The notes under the pieces are model-generated. The model made no database searches. It was not told where the DNA came from and saw only the letters and a list, made by a program, of their open reading frames with translations. Below are positions 33,694-45,692 of a DNA stretch of 64,000 nucleotides, one piece after another. A program made the translations under genes and the position numbers. Each line of letters begins with the position of its first letter. Position 1 is the stretch's first letter. The DNA is from Petrolisthes cinctipes (Eukaryota; Arthropoda; Malacostraca; Decapoda; Porcellanidae): assembly GCA_033782935.1 (NCBI GenBank), contig JAWQEG010000003.1, positions 62,001 to 126,000 of the forward strand. The letters are read 5' to 3'.

Positions 33694-36095
33694 CTAGTGA
33701 TTGGTGGATGGGGGGTGGCGTCTGATTCTGGCGCTGCGTCTGAGTTGTTGGTTGATTGTGGGTAAGATGTTAGATGCTTGTGGTGGGTCAGTAGGTGTTG
33801 GAGGTGTGGTGGGTATCCTGACAGTGCTGGTGATGTGTCGTTTTCTGGAGGGCAGTATTTGGAGGTCTTGTGTCTGGTTGTTTATAGAAGGTTGTAGGGT
33901 TTCTATGTAAATTGCTTCTAGGTAGGAGAGTCGTCTGCTGTCTGTTTCTTTGTCTAATATGGTGGTATTGTTTACTAGTTTGTCTCGTGTCAGAGCTTGG
34001 TTGTCGTGGGTACTGTAGTGGTCTTTTATAGATCCTGACTGGAGGTGCATGGTGAGCCGACGAGACAGTGACGTTTGTGTTTTACCAACGTAGTGGTGAG
34101 GCTCACAGTCCACACTGTTACAGGTGTGTTGGTAAATCACGTGGTCGCTGTTCATCGGGCTCTTGGAGGTAGTAGGTCGGTTGTGTAGGGTTAGGTTCGA
34201 GGTTTTTGGAGACTTGTAGTAAATTACTAGTTTGATCTCGCTGTCTGGGTCGGTGGGGTGGACATTCTTCTTTAGTATGTCCCTTAGTATGGTCTCGTCA
34301 GTCTTGTAGTCGGTGGACATGTAATTGCGGTAGTATAGTCTGATGTCACTGTTGGGTTTGGTTGGGGAATTAACTTCGTACCATTTTTCTAGCTGGAATT
34401 TGATGGTGTTAGAGACGTCTGTGTTGGAATATCCATTGTTTACCAGGACTTGGGTGAGACGCTCTAGTTCCTGGTGTGTGTATCTCCAGCTGGTGCAGTG
34501 TGTGAGAGCCCTCCTGACGTAGGATGAGATGGTGGATAGGAGGTATCTCTTGGGGCATTCACTGTCACCATTTAGACACCGTCCGTTGTTGGTGGACTTT
34601 GTGTACACTGTGGTTTGGAAGTCTGAGTTATGGTGGGCAACCAAGAGGTCATGGGAGGGTAGTTTGCCATCCGTTGATTTTTCGTAGGTGAAGTTCAGAC
34701 CAGACGAGGAGATAAACCGTTGTTGCAGTAGTAGTAGCTCGTCTAGGTCCTTCACCTGAACAGAAATGTCGTCAACATACCGACAGTATATCGATGGGCG
34801 ATTACATTTGAGAAGATCCTCTTCAACATTACCCATTTAGGAGTTAGCGAAGAGGACCCCCAGGGGGCTACCCATCGCTATACCGTCAATCTGTTGGTAC
34901 ATATTGCCACGGGGGCAAATAAAAGGAGCTTCCTTGGTGCAGAGTTCGAGTAGAGTCTTGAGGCACGTCTTGGGGATGTCCAGTCGTGGGAGGTCTGGGT
35001 GTTCGTAAACTCGGTGGAGGATGAAGTCTATGGTTTTATCCACAGGTACATTAGTAAACAAACTCTCGACGTCCAGGGAGGCGATGATGTGGTTGCCTAC
35101 TTTAGGGGAATCACGGAGAATTTGGAGAAAATCTGTGGCTGAGTTGAGGCTGTATTAACTGGGCACGTAAGGTGAAAGCAAGGTATTGAGAGACTTGGCC
35201 AGTTGGTAGGTTGCAGTTGGGATCTGGGAGATGATAGGCCTGAGGGGGTTGCCAGGTTTGTGGGTTTTCACAGTGCCGTTGGCGTATCCAGGTGCATATT
35301 CTCCAATAAGTTTATTCAGGTGGATCCCTCCAGCTTTAGCGTTGATGGCAGAGATGGTGGTGTTGGCCCTTCGCTTGATGTCGTTGGTGGGGTTGCGTGT
35401 TATTCTTTTGAATTTACTGGTGTCACTTAGTATGTTGTCCATTTTCTGTAGGTATTCCTCTCTCCCATGGACAACTAAAGAGGAGGCCTTATCTGCACGT
35501 CGAATGATGATGTCCGGGTTATCTCGTAGCTGTTTCGAGGCAAGGAAGTGGTTCTTATTCAGGAGTTTGCTGTTGTAGACTCCCCTCGTCTTGGCTGCTT
35601 CAGCAAGTAGAGTTGGTTGAAGTGCGGTAGAGGTGGTAATTTTCCCGTTTTTCTCTAGTTGGTGGATGTCACCTAAGAGGATCTCCATCTCCAGTCGTTT
35701 CCGGTGTGGTTTTGGTTTAGTCATGTAGTGGCAGTTTAGTCACATGTTGAGAAGGTCCTGTTGGTCTGGGGTGAGTGTGGTGTCGGTGAGGTTGACATAT
35801 CCTGGGGATGGTTGAGGCAACTTGATATTGCCCCCATATAGGTGTGATAGTTTCTTGGTGGCTACATTCTCTGTCTTGCGTCGGTGTTGTTCCCCGAGGA
35901 GCTGTAGTTTACTGTTGATTAGTAGTCTTAGGTTTTCAGTAGTGGTTCCATCTTCCCACAGGTGGATGAGAGCATCTCGTTGTGTTCTTAGTTGCTTTGT
36001 AGTTTCTTTTTTCTCAGCAATTTCTTCTCTTACCAGTTCTTCACGAAACTGTAGAGTGCTGTTCCTGTTTCTGGCATTCTCGTTGTGTAGTTTTA
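33694..36095 (-). pseudogene. Penelope-like polyprotein, unit 1 (RT + GIY-YIG), three in-frame stops
   Basis: A single frame of about 800 codons. The N-terminal Lys/Glu-rich region (about 1-60) looks helical. RT follows, with [17 protein letters not shown] (about 275), [11 protein letters not shown] (about 335), [16 protein letters not shown] (about 405) and YCRYVDDI (about 438). The GIY-YIG endonuclease has VIYQHTC (about 650), HHYVGKTQTSLSRRLTMH, and LEAIYIETLQPSINNQ with the catalytic Glu. In intact Penelopes the RT copies RNA onto the target cut by the GIY-YIG domain. Stops fall at 35740-35742 (TGA), 35155-35157 (TAA) and 34837-34839 (TAA), and there is no frameshift. Distinctive residues versus units 2/3 are PSHDLL and NNGRCL. 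The N-terminal frame continues about 150 bp into unit 2's terminal segment. Confidence 0.9.
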
Positions 36096-36264
36096 TGTTG
36101 GTATAGCCAGGGAGTATATTATCTTTTAAACAAACGAGGTTGAAGGATATGGCTTGTTCTGCATTTATGAGTTTTTTATTTATGCTTTCAATTGATCTAA
36201 CAATTTTTCTTCAATTTTCACTTAGATGGTGGATAAGTGAGGCAAATGTTGAGTTGTTGGGGGA

Positions 36265-36300
36265 GGTCGACGTTTCGTCCAGTACATAGGACATCTTCAG
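36265..36300 (-). other. hammerhead-ribozyme-like motif, Penelope unit 2
   Basis: Identical to the motif in unit 1, 2689 bp away, at the same place in the repeat: downstream of the unit 2 coding frame, about 130 bp before the unit boundary. Confidence 0.45.
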
Positions 36301-36382
36301 GGAGAAGTGGTGATTCTGGGTGGGTGAGCGGTATTTATCCAATTTCCGTATGTGGGGTGGGCGGGGCCACCATGTCAGCAGC

Positions 36383-38784
36383 CTAGTGATTGGTGGATGG
36401 GGGGTGGCGTCTGATTCTGGCGCTGCGTCTGAGTTGTTGGTTGATTGTGGGTAAGATGTTAGATGCTTGTGGTGGGTCAGTAGGTGTTGGAGGTGTGGTG
36501 GGTATCCTGACAGTGCTGGTGATGTGTCGTTTTCTGGAGGGCAGTATTTGGAGGTCTTGTGTCTGGTTGTTTATAGAAGGTTGTAGGGTTTCTATGTAAA
36601 TTGCTTCTAGGTAGGAGAGTCGTCTACTGTCTGTTTCTTTGTCTAATATGGTGGTATTGTTTACTAGTTTGTCTCGTGTCAGAGCTTGGTTGTCGTGGGT
36701 ACTGTAGTGGTCTTTTATAGATCCTGACTGGAGGTGCATGGTGAGCCGACGAGACAGTGACGTTTGTGTTTTACCAACGTAGTGGTGAGGCTCACAGTCC
36801 ACACTGTTACAGGTGTGTTGGTAAATCACGTGGTCGCTGTTCATCGGGCTCTTGGAGGTAGTAGGTCGGTTGTGTAGGGTTAGGTTCGAGGTTTTTGGAG
36901 ACTTGTAGTAAATTACTAGTTTGATCTCGCTGTCTGGGTCGGTGGGGTGGACATTCTTCTTTAGTATGTCCCTTAGTATGGTCTCGTCAGTCTTGTAGTC
37001 GGTGGACATGTAATTGCGGTAGTATAGTCTGATGTCACTGTTGGGTTTGGTTGGGGAATTAACTTCGTACCATTTTTCTAGCTGGAATTTGATGGTGTTA
37101 GAGACGTCTGTGTTGGAATATCCATTGTTTACCAGGACTTGGGTGAGACGCTCTAGTTCCTGGTGTGTGTATCTCCAGCTGGTGCAGTGTGTGAGAGCCC
37201 TCCTGACGTAGGATGAGATGGTGGATAGGAGGTATCTCTTGGGGCATTCACTGTCACCATTTAGACACTGTCGGTTGTTGGTGGACTTTGTGTACACTGT
37301 GGTTTGGAAGTCTGAGTTATGGTGGGCAACCAAGAGGTCCAGGAAGGGTAGTTTGCCATCCGTTGATTTTTCGTAGGTGAAGTTCAGACCAGACGAGGAG
37401 ATAAACCGTTGTTGCAGTAGTAGTAGCTCGTCTAGGTCCTTCACCTGAACAGAAATGTCGTCAACATACCGACAGTATATCGATGGGCGATTACATTTGA
37501 GAAGATCCTCTTCAACATTACCCATTTAGGAGTTAGCGAAGAGGACCCCCAGGGGGCTACCCATCGCTATACCGTCAATCTGTTGGTACATATTGCCACG
37601 GGGGCAAATAAAAGGAGCTTCCTTGGTGCAGAGTTCGAGTAGAGTCTTGAGGCACGTCTTGGGGATGTCCAGTCGTGGGAGGTCTGGGTGTTCGTAAACT
37701 CGGTGGAGGATGAAGTCTATGGTTTTATCCACAGGTACATTAGTAAACAAACTCTCGACGTCCAGGGAGGCGATGATGTGGTTGCCTACTTTAGGGGAAT
37801 CACGGAGAATTTGGAGAAAATCTGTGGCTGAGTTGAGGCTGTATTAACTGGGCACGTAAGGTGAAAGCAAGGTATTGAGAGACTTGGCCAGTTGGTAGGT
37901 TGCAGTTGGGATCTGGGAGATGATAGGCCTGAGGGGGTTGCCAGGTTTGTGGGTTTTCACAGTGCCGTTGGCGTATCCAGGTGCATATTCTCCAATAAGT
38001 TTATTCAGGTGGATCCCTCCAGCTTTAGCGTTGATGGCAGAGATGGTGGTGTTGGCCCTTCGCTTGATGTCGTTGGTGGGGTTGCGTGTTATTCTTTTGA
38101 ATTTACTGGTGTCACTTAGTATGTTGTCCATTTTCTGTAGGTATTCCTCTCTCCCATGGACAACTAAAGAGGAGGCCTTATCTGCACGTCGAATGATGAT
38201 GTCCGGGTTATCTCGTAGCTGTTTCGAGGCAAGGAAGTGGTTCTTATTCAGGAGTTTGCTGTTGTAGACTCCCCTCGTCTTGGCTGCTTCAGCAAGTAGA
38301 GTTGGTTGAAGTGCGGTAGAGGTGGTAATTTTCCCGTTTTTCTCTAGTTGGTGGATGTCACCTAAGAGGATCTCCATCTCCAGTCGTTTCCGGTGTGGTT
38401 TTGGTTTAGTCATGTAGTGGCAGTTTAGTCACATGTTGAGAAGGTCCTGTTGGTCTGGGGTGAGTGTGGTGTCGGTGAGGTTGACATATCCTGGGGATGG
38501 TTGAGGCAACTTGATATTGCCCCCATATAGGTGTGATAGTTTCTTGGTGGCTACATTCTCTGTCTTGCGTCGGTGTTGTTCCCCGAGGAGCTGTAGTTTA
38601 CTGTTGATTAGTAGTCTTAGGTTTTCAGTAGTGGTTCCATCTTCCCACAGGTGGATGAGAGCATCTCGTTGTGTTCTTAGTTGCTTTGTAGTTTCTTTTT
38701 TCTCAGCAATTTCTTCTCTTACCAGTTCTTCACGAAACTGTAGAGTGCTGTTCCTGTTTCTGGCATTCTCGTTGTGTAGTTTTA
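36383..38784 (-). pseudogene. Penelope-like polyprotein, unit 2, three in-frame stops
   Basis: The same frame and domain order as unit 1, with the stops at the homologous codons: TGA at 38429-38431, TAA at 37844-37846 and TAA at 37526-37528. Differences from unit 1 inside the GIY-YIG-containing part are confined to a small patch at 37267-37350: PFLDLL instead of PSHDLL, and NNRQCL instead of NNGRCL. All RT catalytic residues (YVDD) and the GIY-YIG residues remain. The identical lesions show that this unit and unit 1 descend from one already inactive element. Confidence 0.9.
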
Positions 38785-38953
38785 TGTTGGTATAGCCAGG
38801 GAGTATATTATCTTTTAAACAAACGAGGTTGAAGGATATGGCTTGTTCTGCATTTATGAGTTTTTTATTTATGCTTTCAATTGATCTAACAATTTTTCTT
38901 CAATTTTCACTTAGATGGTGGATAAGTGAGGCAAATGTTGAGTTGTTGGGGGA

Positions 38954-38989
38954 GGTCGACGTTTCGTCCAGTACATAGGACATCTTCAG
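38954..38989 (-). other. hammerhead-ribozyme-like motif, Penelope unit 3
   Basis: Identical motif in unit 3, with both core boxes and the four-base-pair stem II unchanged. Confidence 0.45.
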
Positions 38990-39071
38990 GGAGAAGTGGT
39001 GATTCTGGGTGGGTGAGCGGTATTTATCCAATTTCCGTATGTGGGGTGGGCGGGGCCACCATGTCAGCAGC

Positions 39072-41473
39072 CTAGTGATTGGTGGATGGGGGGTGGCGTC
39101 TGATTCTGGCGCTGCGTCTGAGTTGTTGGTTGATTGTGGGTAAGATGTTAGATGCTTGTGGTGGGTCAGTAGGTGTTGGAGGTGTGGTGGGTATCCTGAC
39201 AGTGCTGGTGATGTGTCGTTTTCTGGAGGGCAGTATTTGGAGGTCTTGTGTCTGGTTGTTTATAGAAGGTTGTAGGGTTTCTATGTAAATTGCTTCTAGG
39301 TAGGAGAGTCGTCTACTGTCTGTTTCTTTGTCTAATATGGTGGTATTGTTTACTAGTTTGTCTCGTGTCAGAGCTTGGTTGTCGTGGGTACTGTAGTGGT
39401 CTTTTATAGATCCTGACTGGAGGTGCATGGTGAGCCGACGAGACAGTGACGTTTGTGTTTTACCAACGTAGTGGTGAGGCTCACAGTCCACACTGTTACA
39501 GGTGTGTTGGTAAATCACGTGGTCGCTGTTCATCGGGCTCTTGGAGGTAGTAGGTCGGTTGTGTAGGGTTAGGTTCGAGGTTTTTGGAGACTTGTAGTAA
39601 ATTACTAGTTTGATCTCGCTGTCTGGGTCGGTGGGGTGGACATTCTTCTTTAGTATGTCCCTTAGTATGGTCTTGTCAGTCTTGTAGTCGGTGGACATGT
39701 AATTGCGGTAGTATAGTCTGATGTCACTGTTGGGTTTGGTTGGGGAATTAACTTCGTACCATTTTTCTAGCTGGAATTTGATGGTGTTAGAGACGTCTGT
39801 GTTGGAATATCCATTGTTTACCAGGACTTGGGTGAGACGCTCTAGTTCCTGGTGTGTGTATCTCCAGCTGGTGCAGTGTGTGAGAGCCCTCCTGACGTAG
39901 GATGAGATGGTGGATAGGAGGTATCTCTTGGGGCATTCACTGTCACCATTTAGACACTGTCGGTTGTTGGTGGACTTTGTGTACACTGTGGTTTGGAAGT
40001 CTGAGTTATGGTGGGCAACCAAGAGGTCCAGGAAGGGTAGTTTGCCATCCGTTGATTTTTCGTAGGTGAAGTTCAGACCAGACGAGGAGATAAACCGTTG
40101 TTGCAGTAGTAGTAGCTCGTCTAGGTCCTTCACCTGAACAGAAATGTCGTCAACATACCGACAGTATATCGATGGGCGATTACATTTGAGAAGATCCTCT
40201 TCAACATTACCCATTTAGGAGTTAGCGAAGAGGACCCCCAGGGGGCTACCCATCGCTATACCGTCAATCTGTTGGTACATATTGCCACGGGGGCAAATAA
40301 AAGGAGCTTCCTTGGTGCAGAGTTCGAGTAGAGTCTTGAGGCACGTCTTGGGGATGTCCAGTCGTGGGAGGTCTGGGTGTTCGTAAACTCGGTGGAGGAT
40401 GAAGTCTATGGTTTTATCCACAGGTACATTAGTAAACAAACTCTCGACGTCCAGGGAGGCGATGATGTGGTTGCCTACTTTAGGGGAATCGCGGAGAATT
40501 TGGAGAAAATCTGTGGCTGAGTTGAGGCTGTATTAACTGGGCACGTAAGGTGAAAGCAAGGTATTGAGAGACTTGGCCAGTTGGTAGGTTGCAGTTGGGA
40601 TCTGGGAGATGATAGGCCTGAGGGGGTTGCCAGGTTTGTGGGTTTTCACAGTGCCGTTGGCGTATCCAGGTGCATATTCTCCAATAAGTTTATTCAGGTG
40701 GATCCCTCCAGCTTTAGCGTTGATGGCAGAGATGGTGGTGTTGGCCCTTCGCTTGATGTCGTTGGTGGGGTTGCGTGTTATTCTTTTGAATTTACTGGTG
40801 TCACTTAGTATGTTGTCCATTTTCTGTAGGTATTCCTCTCTCCCATGGACAACTAAAGAGGAGGCCTTATCTGCACGTCGAATGATGATGTCCGGGTTAT
40901 CTCGTAGCTGTTTCGAGGCAAGGAAGTGGTTCTTATTCAGGAGTTTGCTGTTGTAGACTCCCCTCGTCTTGGCTGCTTCAGCAAGTAGAGTTGGTTGAAG
41001 TGCGGTAGAGGTGGTAATTTTCCCGTTTTTCTCTAGTTGGTGGATGTCACCTAAGAGGATCTCCATCTCCAGTCGTTTCCGGTGTGGTTTTGGTTTAGTC
41101 ATGTAGTGGCAGTTTAGTCACATGTTGAGAAGGTCCTGTTGGTCTGGGGTGAGTGTGGTGTCGGTGAGGTTGACATATCCTGGGGATGGTTGAGGCAACT
41201 TGATATTGCCCCCATATAGGTGTGATAGTTTCTTGGTGGCTACATTCTCTGTCTTGCGTCGGTGTTGTTCCCCGAGGAGCTGTAGTTTACTGTTGATTAG
41301 TAGTCTTAGGTTTTCAGTAGTGGTTCCATCTTCCCACAGATGGATGAGAGCATCTCGTTGTGTTCTTAGTTGCTTTGTAGTTTCTTTTTTCTCAGCAATT
41401 TCTCTCTTACCAGTTCTTCACGAAACTGTAGAGTGCTGTTCCTGTTTCTGGCATTCTCGTTGTGTAGTTTTAT
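39072..41473 (-). pseudogene. Penelope-like polyprotein, unit 3, three stops and one frameshift
   Basis: Stops are at the same codons as units 1 and 2 (41118-41120, 40533-40535 and 40215-40217). In addition, one base is missing near 41399 in the N-terminal Lys/Glu-rich segment, which accounts for the 2688-bp rather than 2689-bp spacing to unit 4. It shares the PFLDLL/NNRQCL variant patch with unit 2 and has a private Glu-to-Lys change (TDKTIL for TDETIL) upstream of the GIY-YIG domain. YVDD and the endonuclease motifs are retained. Confidence 0.9.
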
Positions 41474-41641
41474 GTTGGTATAGCCAGGGAGTATATTATC
41501 TTTTAAACAAACGAGGTTGAAGGATATGGCTTGTTCTGCATTTATGAGTTTTTTATTTATGCTTTCAATTGATCTAACAATTTTTCTTCAATTTTCACTT
41601 AGATGGTGGATAAGTGAGGCAAATGTTGAGTTGTTGGGGGA

Positions 41642-41677
41642 GGTCGACGTTTCGTCCAGTACATAGGACATCTTCAG
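41642..41677 (-). other. hammerhead-ribozyme-like motif, Penelope unit 4
   Basis: Identical motif in unit 4. The truncated right end of the array (43386-43480) contains only the part of the terminal segment that excludes this motif. Confidence 0.45.
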
Positions 41678-41759
41678 GGAGAAGTGGTGATTCTGGGTGG
41701 GTGAGCGGTATTTATCCAATTTCCGTATGTGGGGTGGGCGGGGCCACCATGTCAGCAGC

Positions 41760-43376
41760 CTAGTGATTGGTGGATGGGGGGTGGCGTCTGATTCTGGCGC
41801 TGCGTCTGAGTTGTTGGTTGATTGTGGGTAAGATGTTAGATGCTTGTGGTGGGTCAGTAGGTGTTGGAGGTGTGGTGGGTATCCTGACAGTGCTGGTGAT
41901 GTGTCGTTTTCTGGAGGGCAGTATTTGGAGGTCTTGTGTCTGGTTGTTTATAGAAGGTTGTAGGGTTTCTATGTAAATTGCTTCTAGGTAGGAGAGTCGT
42001 CTACTGTCTGTTTCTTTGTCTAATATGGTGGTATTGTTTACTAGTTTGTCTCGTGTCAGAGCTTGGTTGTCGTGGGTACTGTAGTGGTCTTTTATAGATC
42101 CTGACTGGAGGTGCATGGTGAGCCGACGAGACAGTGACGTTTGTGTTTTACCAACGTAGTGGTGAGGCTCACAGTCCACACTGTTACAGGTGTGTTGGTA
42201 AATCACGTGGTCGCTGTTCATCGGGCTCTTGGAGGTAGTAGGTCGGTTGTGTAGGGTTAGGTTCGAGGTTTTTGGAGACTTGTAGTAAATTACTAGTTTG
42301 ATCTCGCTGTCTGGGTCGGTGGGGTGGACATTCTTCTTTAGTATGTCCCTTAGTATGGTCTCGTCAGTCTTGTAGTCGGTGGACATGTAATTGCGGTAGT
42401 ATAGTCTGATGTCACTGTTGGGTTTGGTTGGGGAATTAACTTCGTACCATTTTTCTAGCTGGAATTTGATGGTGTTAGAGACGTCTGTGTTGGAATATCC
42501 ATTGTTTACCAGGACTTGGGTGAGACGCTCTAGTTCCTGGTGTGTGTATCTCCAGCTGGTGCAGTGTGTGAGAGCCCTCCTGACGTAGGATGAGATGGTG
42601 GATAGGAGGTATCTCTTGGGGCATTCACTGTCACCATTTAGACACCGTCCGTTGTTGGTGGACTTTGTGTACACTGTGGTTTGGAAGTCTGAGTTATGGT
42701 GGGCAACCAAGAGGTCATGGGAGGGTAGTTTGCCATCCGTTGATTTTTCGTAGGTGAAGTTCAGACCAGACGAGGAGATAAACCGTTGTTGCAGTAGTAG
42801 TAGCTCGTCTAGGTCCTTCACCTGAACAAAAATGTCGTCAACATACCGACAGTATATCGATGGGCGATTACATTTGAGAAGATCCTCTTCAACATTACCC
42901 ATTTAGGAGTTAGCGAAGAGGACCCCCAGGGGGCTACCCATCGCTATACCGTCAATCTGTTGGTACATATTGCCATGGGGGCAAATAAAAGGAGCTTCCT
43001 TGGTGCAGAGTTCGAGTAGAGTCTTGAGGCACGTCTTGGGGATGTCCAGTCGTGGGAGGTCTGGGTGTTCGTAAACTCGGTGGAGGATGAAGTCTATGGT
43101 TTTATCCACAGGTACATTAGTAAACAAACTCTCGACGTCCAGGGAGGCGATGATGTGGTTGCCTACTTTAGGGGAATCACGGAGAATTTGGAGAAAATCT
43201 GTGGCTGAGTTGAGGCTGTATTTACTGGGCACGTAAGGTGAAAGCAAGGTATTGAGAGACTTGGCCAGTTGGTAGGTTGCAGTTGGGATCTGGGAGATGA
43301 TAGGCTTGAGGGGGTTGCCAGGTTTGTGGGTTTTCACAGTGCCGTAGGCGTATCCAGGTGCATATTCTCCAATAAG
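41760..43376 (-). pseudogene. Penelope-like polyprotein, unit 4, 5'-truncated
   Basis: Begins at [20 protein letters not shown] (43376) and runs to the normal C-terminus. It has Lys (AAA at 43221-43223) where units 1-3 have the second stop, but keeps the third stop (TAA at 42903-42905). It therefore represents the state before one of the lesions. It carries the PSHDLL/NNGRCL variants of unit 1, and a private DDIFVQ where the other units have DDISVQ. Sequence upstream of 43376 is replaced by the inverted terminal piece and (TA)n, so the long Ile/Tyr run that an open frame shows there is not protein. Confidence 0.9.
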
Positions 43377-43385
43377 TGAAGATTT

Positions 43386-43905
<520 letters not shown>

Positions 43906-43929
43906 AATACACAATTGAATAGAACAAAA

Positions 43930-44262
43930 ATTAATCAATATTTTGTCCAACCTCCCGCTGCATCTATCACAGACTGCAGTCGCGTGATGGGAGAGAATCT
44001 ACCAGACATGAGCAGATGTCGGGACGTCGACGAATTCCTTCCCACACTTCTTCAGCTTTTCTCACTATGGACGCTTTTGTTTTTTCCTCCACTTCCCATT
44101 CCTGCACCATAATTTCCCATAAGTTTTCTATTACATTACAGTCGCATCCCTTTGTGGGCCACTCTATCAGTCTTATTTTAGGGCGAGTCGCAATCCAGTC
44201 GTTCACCAACCTCGACGTATGGACTGGCGCAAGGTCAAGGTCCTACACCAGGCAAATGAAAT
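43930..44262 (-). pseudogene. Tc1/mariner transposase, C-terminal remnant
   Basis: The minus strand contains APVHTSRLVNDWIATRPKI, then IEWPTKGCDCNVIENLWEIM, then an acidic helix (EVEEKTKASIVRKAEEVW). This is the standard end of a Tc1/mariner DDE domain, where IENLW holds the last catalytic acid. After a frameshift near 43990 the protein would finish with LQSVIDAAGGWTKY and a stop (about 43940), a typical Tc1 terminus. The N-terminal helix-turn-helix and the first catalytic Asp are absent. Tc1 proteins cut and paste DNA at TA sites. This one cannot. Confidence 0.8.
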
Positions 44263-44298
44263 CAGGTTCAGGAATACAATAAGCTCGAACGGCAGAAA

Positions 44299-44735
44299 GA
44301 AACAGTGACTTTTGGTAGAACACAAAATAGCGTAAACACCATTCTTGGTAGTTAGCAATTCTATCATCAGGCCTATCATCAGGCGTTTCATAAACTAAAA
44401 TAAAATTACAAAATCAATAAATATATATATAATTTTTTTATTATACAGCGAGTTATAAGTCAATAAAAGGCACAGTATTCTTACCCGTTATATGGTCCGC
44501 TTGCATCTGGTGCACCCCTCTGATATGATACTTCCAGCAAAGCTTCGCCTACATGTTATATGAACCCTGAATAAAACTAAATTATATTATTCATTCTGTA
44601 AGTGAATTATCTAAGTGTGTGTGTGTGTGTTGAAAGGAAGGCCTGATGATAGAATTGTTAGCTACCAAGAATGGTGTTTACGTTATTTTGTGCTCTACCA
44701 AAAGTCACTGTTTGTTTTAAATCTCTTTCCACATA
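44299..44735. repeat. hairpin formed by two inverted ~76-bp copies
   Basis: 44299-44375 (agtgacttttggtaga ... tctatcatcaggcct) recurs inverted at 44650-44733, with an AT-rich loop between. The inner copy merges into the right arm of the 0.59-kb inverted repeat, so three copies of this segment exist in the composite. The loop (44376-44649) shows no gene. Confidence 0.75.
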
Positions 44736-45258
44736 TCTTGTCATACCGTTAACTTCATCGATGGTTTCCAGAGTGATATGAATCCGGTGGATTATTTTCC
44801 CTTCTTGCTCTGCTATTTGACATTGAGAGAGAGAGTGTGTTGTGTTTTTTACTTGTCTTTCCTTTTGACTGGGACTTTACGACTATAATACAAAGGTAAA
44901 TAAAGCTAGACTGACATGAGATCGTCTTGGTCATTCACCGTGTGTACTACGATACTGTTTTCGAAGATCCATCATTTACCCAGGGGAAATTTATGGCTAA
45001 TCACTAACTGACAACTAGAGGATGAAGGTGGGGGAAGTTGGGAGGGGTAAAGGCGGGATAGACTCTCTCCCCCAGGTCCGATCCCCCTCTTCCCTCTGTC
45101 CAGGGTAGCGGGTGGAAGGAAGGACCAAACCCTGAGCAGAAATTAGTGCTCGTGAGTGTACAGTACGTACTGGGTGGGGAAATGAGCAATACCAGGCGAT
45201 TCGAAGCTTTCTGCTCCTCACACTCTGGTCAGAAATTATGTATCACTAGTGTACTGTA
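44671..45258 (-). repeat. right arm of the ~0.59-kb inverted repeat
   Basis: Inverted partner of 32142-32725, with about 12 kb of inserted elements now between the arms. On minus it carries the open stretch AEQEGKIIHRIHITLETIDE ... NNVNTILGS followed by a stop. Confidence 0.8.
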
Positions 45259-45368
45259 CTTGGTCGTCTTCCTTGCCAGCTCAGTTGCACTACAAGAATT
45301 ATGGAGACTACACACAAATTGTTTATTGACAAGTGTTGTGCTTTATATTCGCAGACATTCCTGCAAGG

Positions 45369-45491
45369 TGGAATGAGGAACTCACATACAAGTTTGTGAT
45401 GTTATATAAAGAGCATGAGTGTCTGTGGAACATGCAAAATTAAATATATCGAAACAAACAGGCACGACAGAGTGCTCTGTATGACAAGTGT
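45369..45491 (+). pseudogene. MADF-like (Harbinger accessory protein) exon remnant, interrupted by LINE E
   Basis: The plus-strand frame WNEELTYKFVMLYKEHECLW, then NMQN, a stop, then IYRNKQ, resembles the start of a MADF/Myb-like DNA-binding domain, where an aromatic-rich FVMLYKEHECLWN-type helix is diagnostic. A polypyrimidine-AG (tttatattcgcag, about 45341-45353) lies just upstream and could be a splice acceptor. The frame runs into the LINE E target duplication (YDKC) and resumes beyond LINE E at 51134 (KCENGN, then a stop). PIF/Harbinger elements carry such a second protein beside the nuclease, and in an intact element it would bind DNA and assist transposition. Confidence 0.5.
45481..45491. 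repeat. target-site duplication of LINE E, left copy
   Basis: atgacaagtgt, identical to 51128-51138. It directly precedes the T run that is the poly(A) tail of the minus-strand LINE. Confidence 0.9.
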
Positions 45492-45692
45492 TTTTTTTTT
45501 TTTTTTTTTTTTTATTCATTGCGCCGTAGCGTCAGCCAATAGGCAGACAACAGTACACAAGGGTAGGTGGGACTCACGAGAACCCAATGACCACACACAC
45601 ACACAAGCACACACACATGTGCACACACACACACATCACGAAAACATAACAGAATGAAGCACAAGTATACAGACAAATATTTACATCATGAC

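Noticed and set aside
33701..33910. Plus-strand frames repeated in each Penelope unit (69, 75, 94 and 115 codons)
   Set aside because: They repeat only because the units repeat. They are antisense to the RT and GIY-YIG frame and have no motif.
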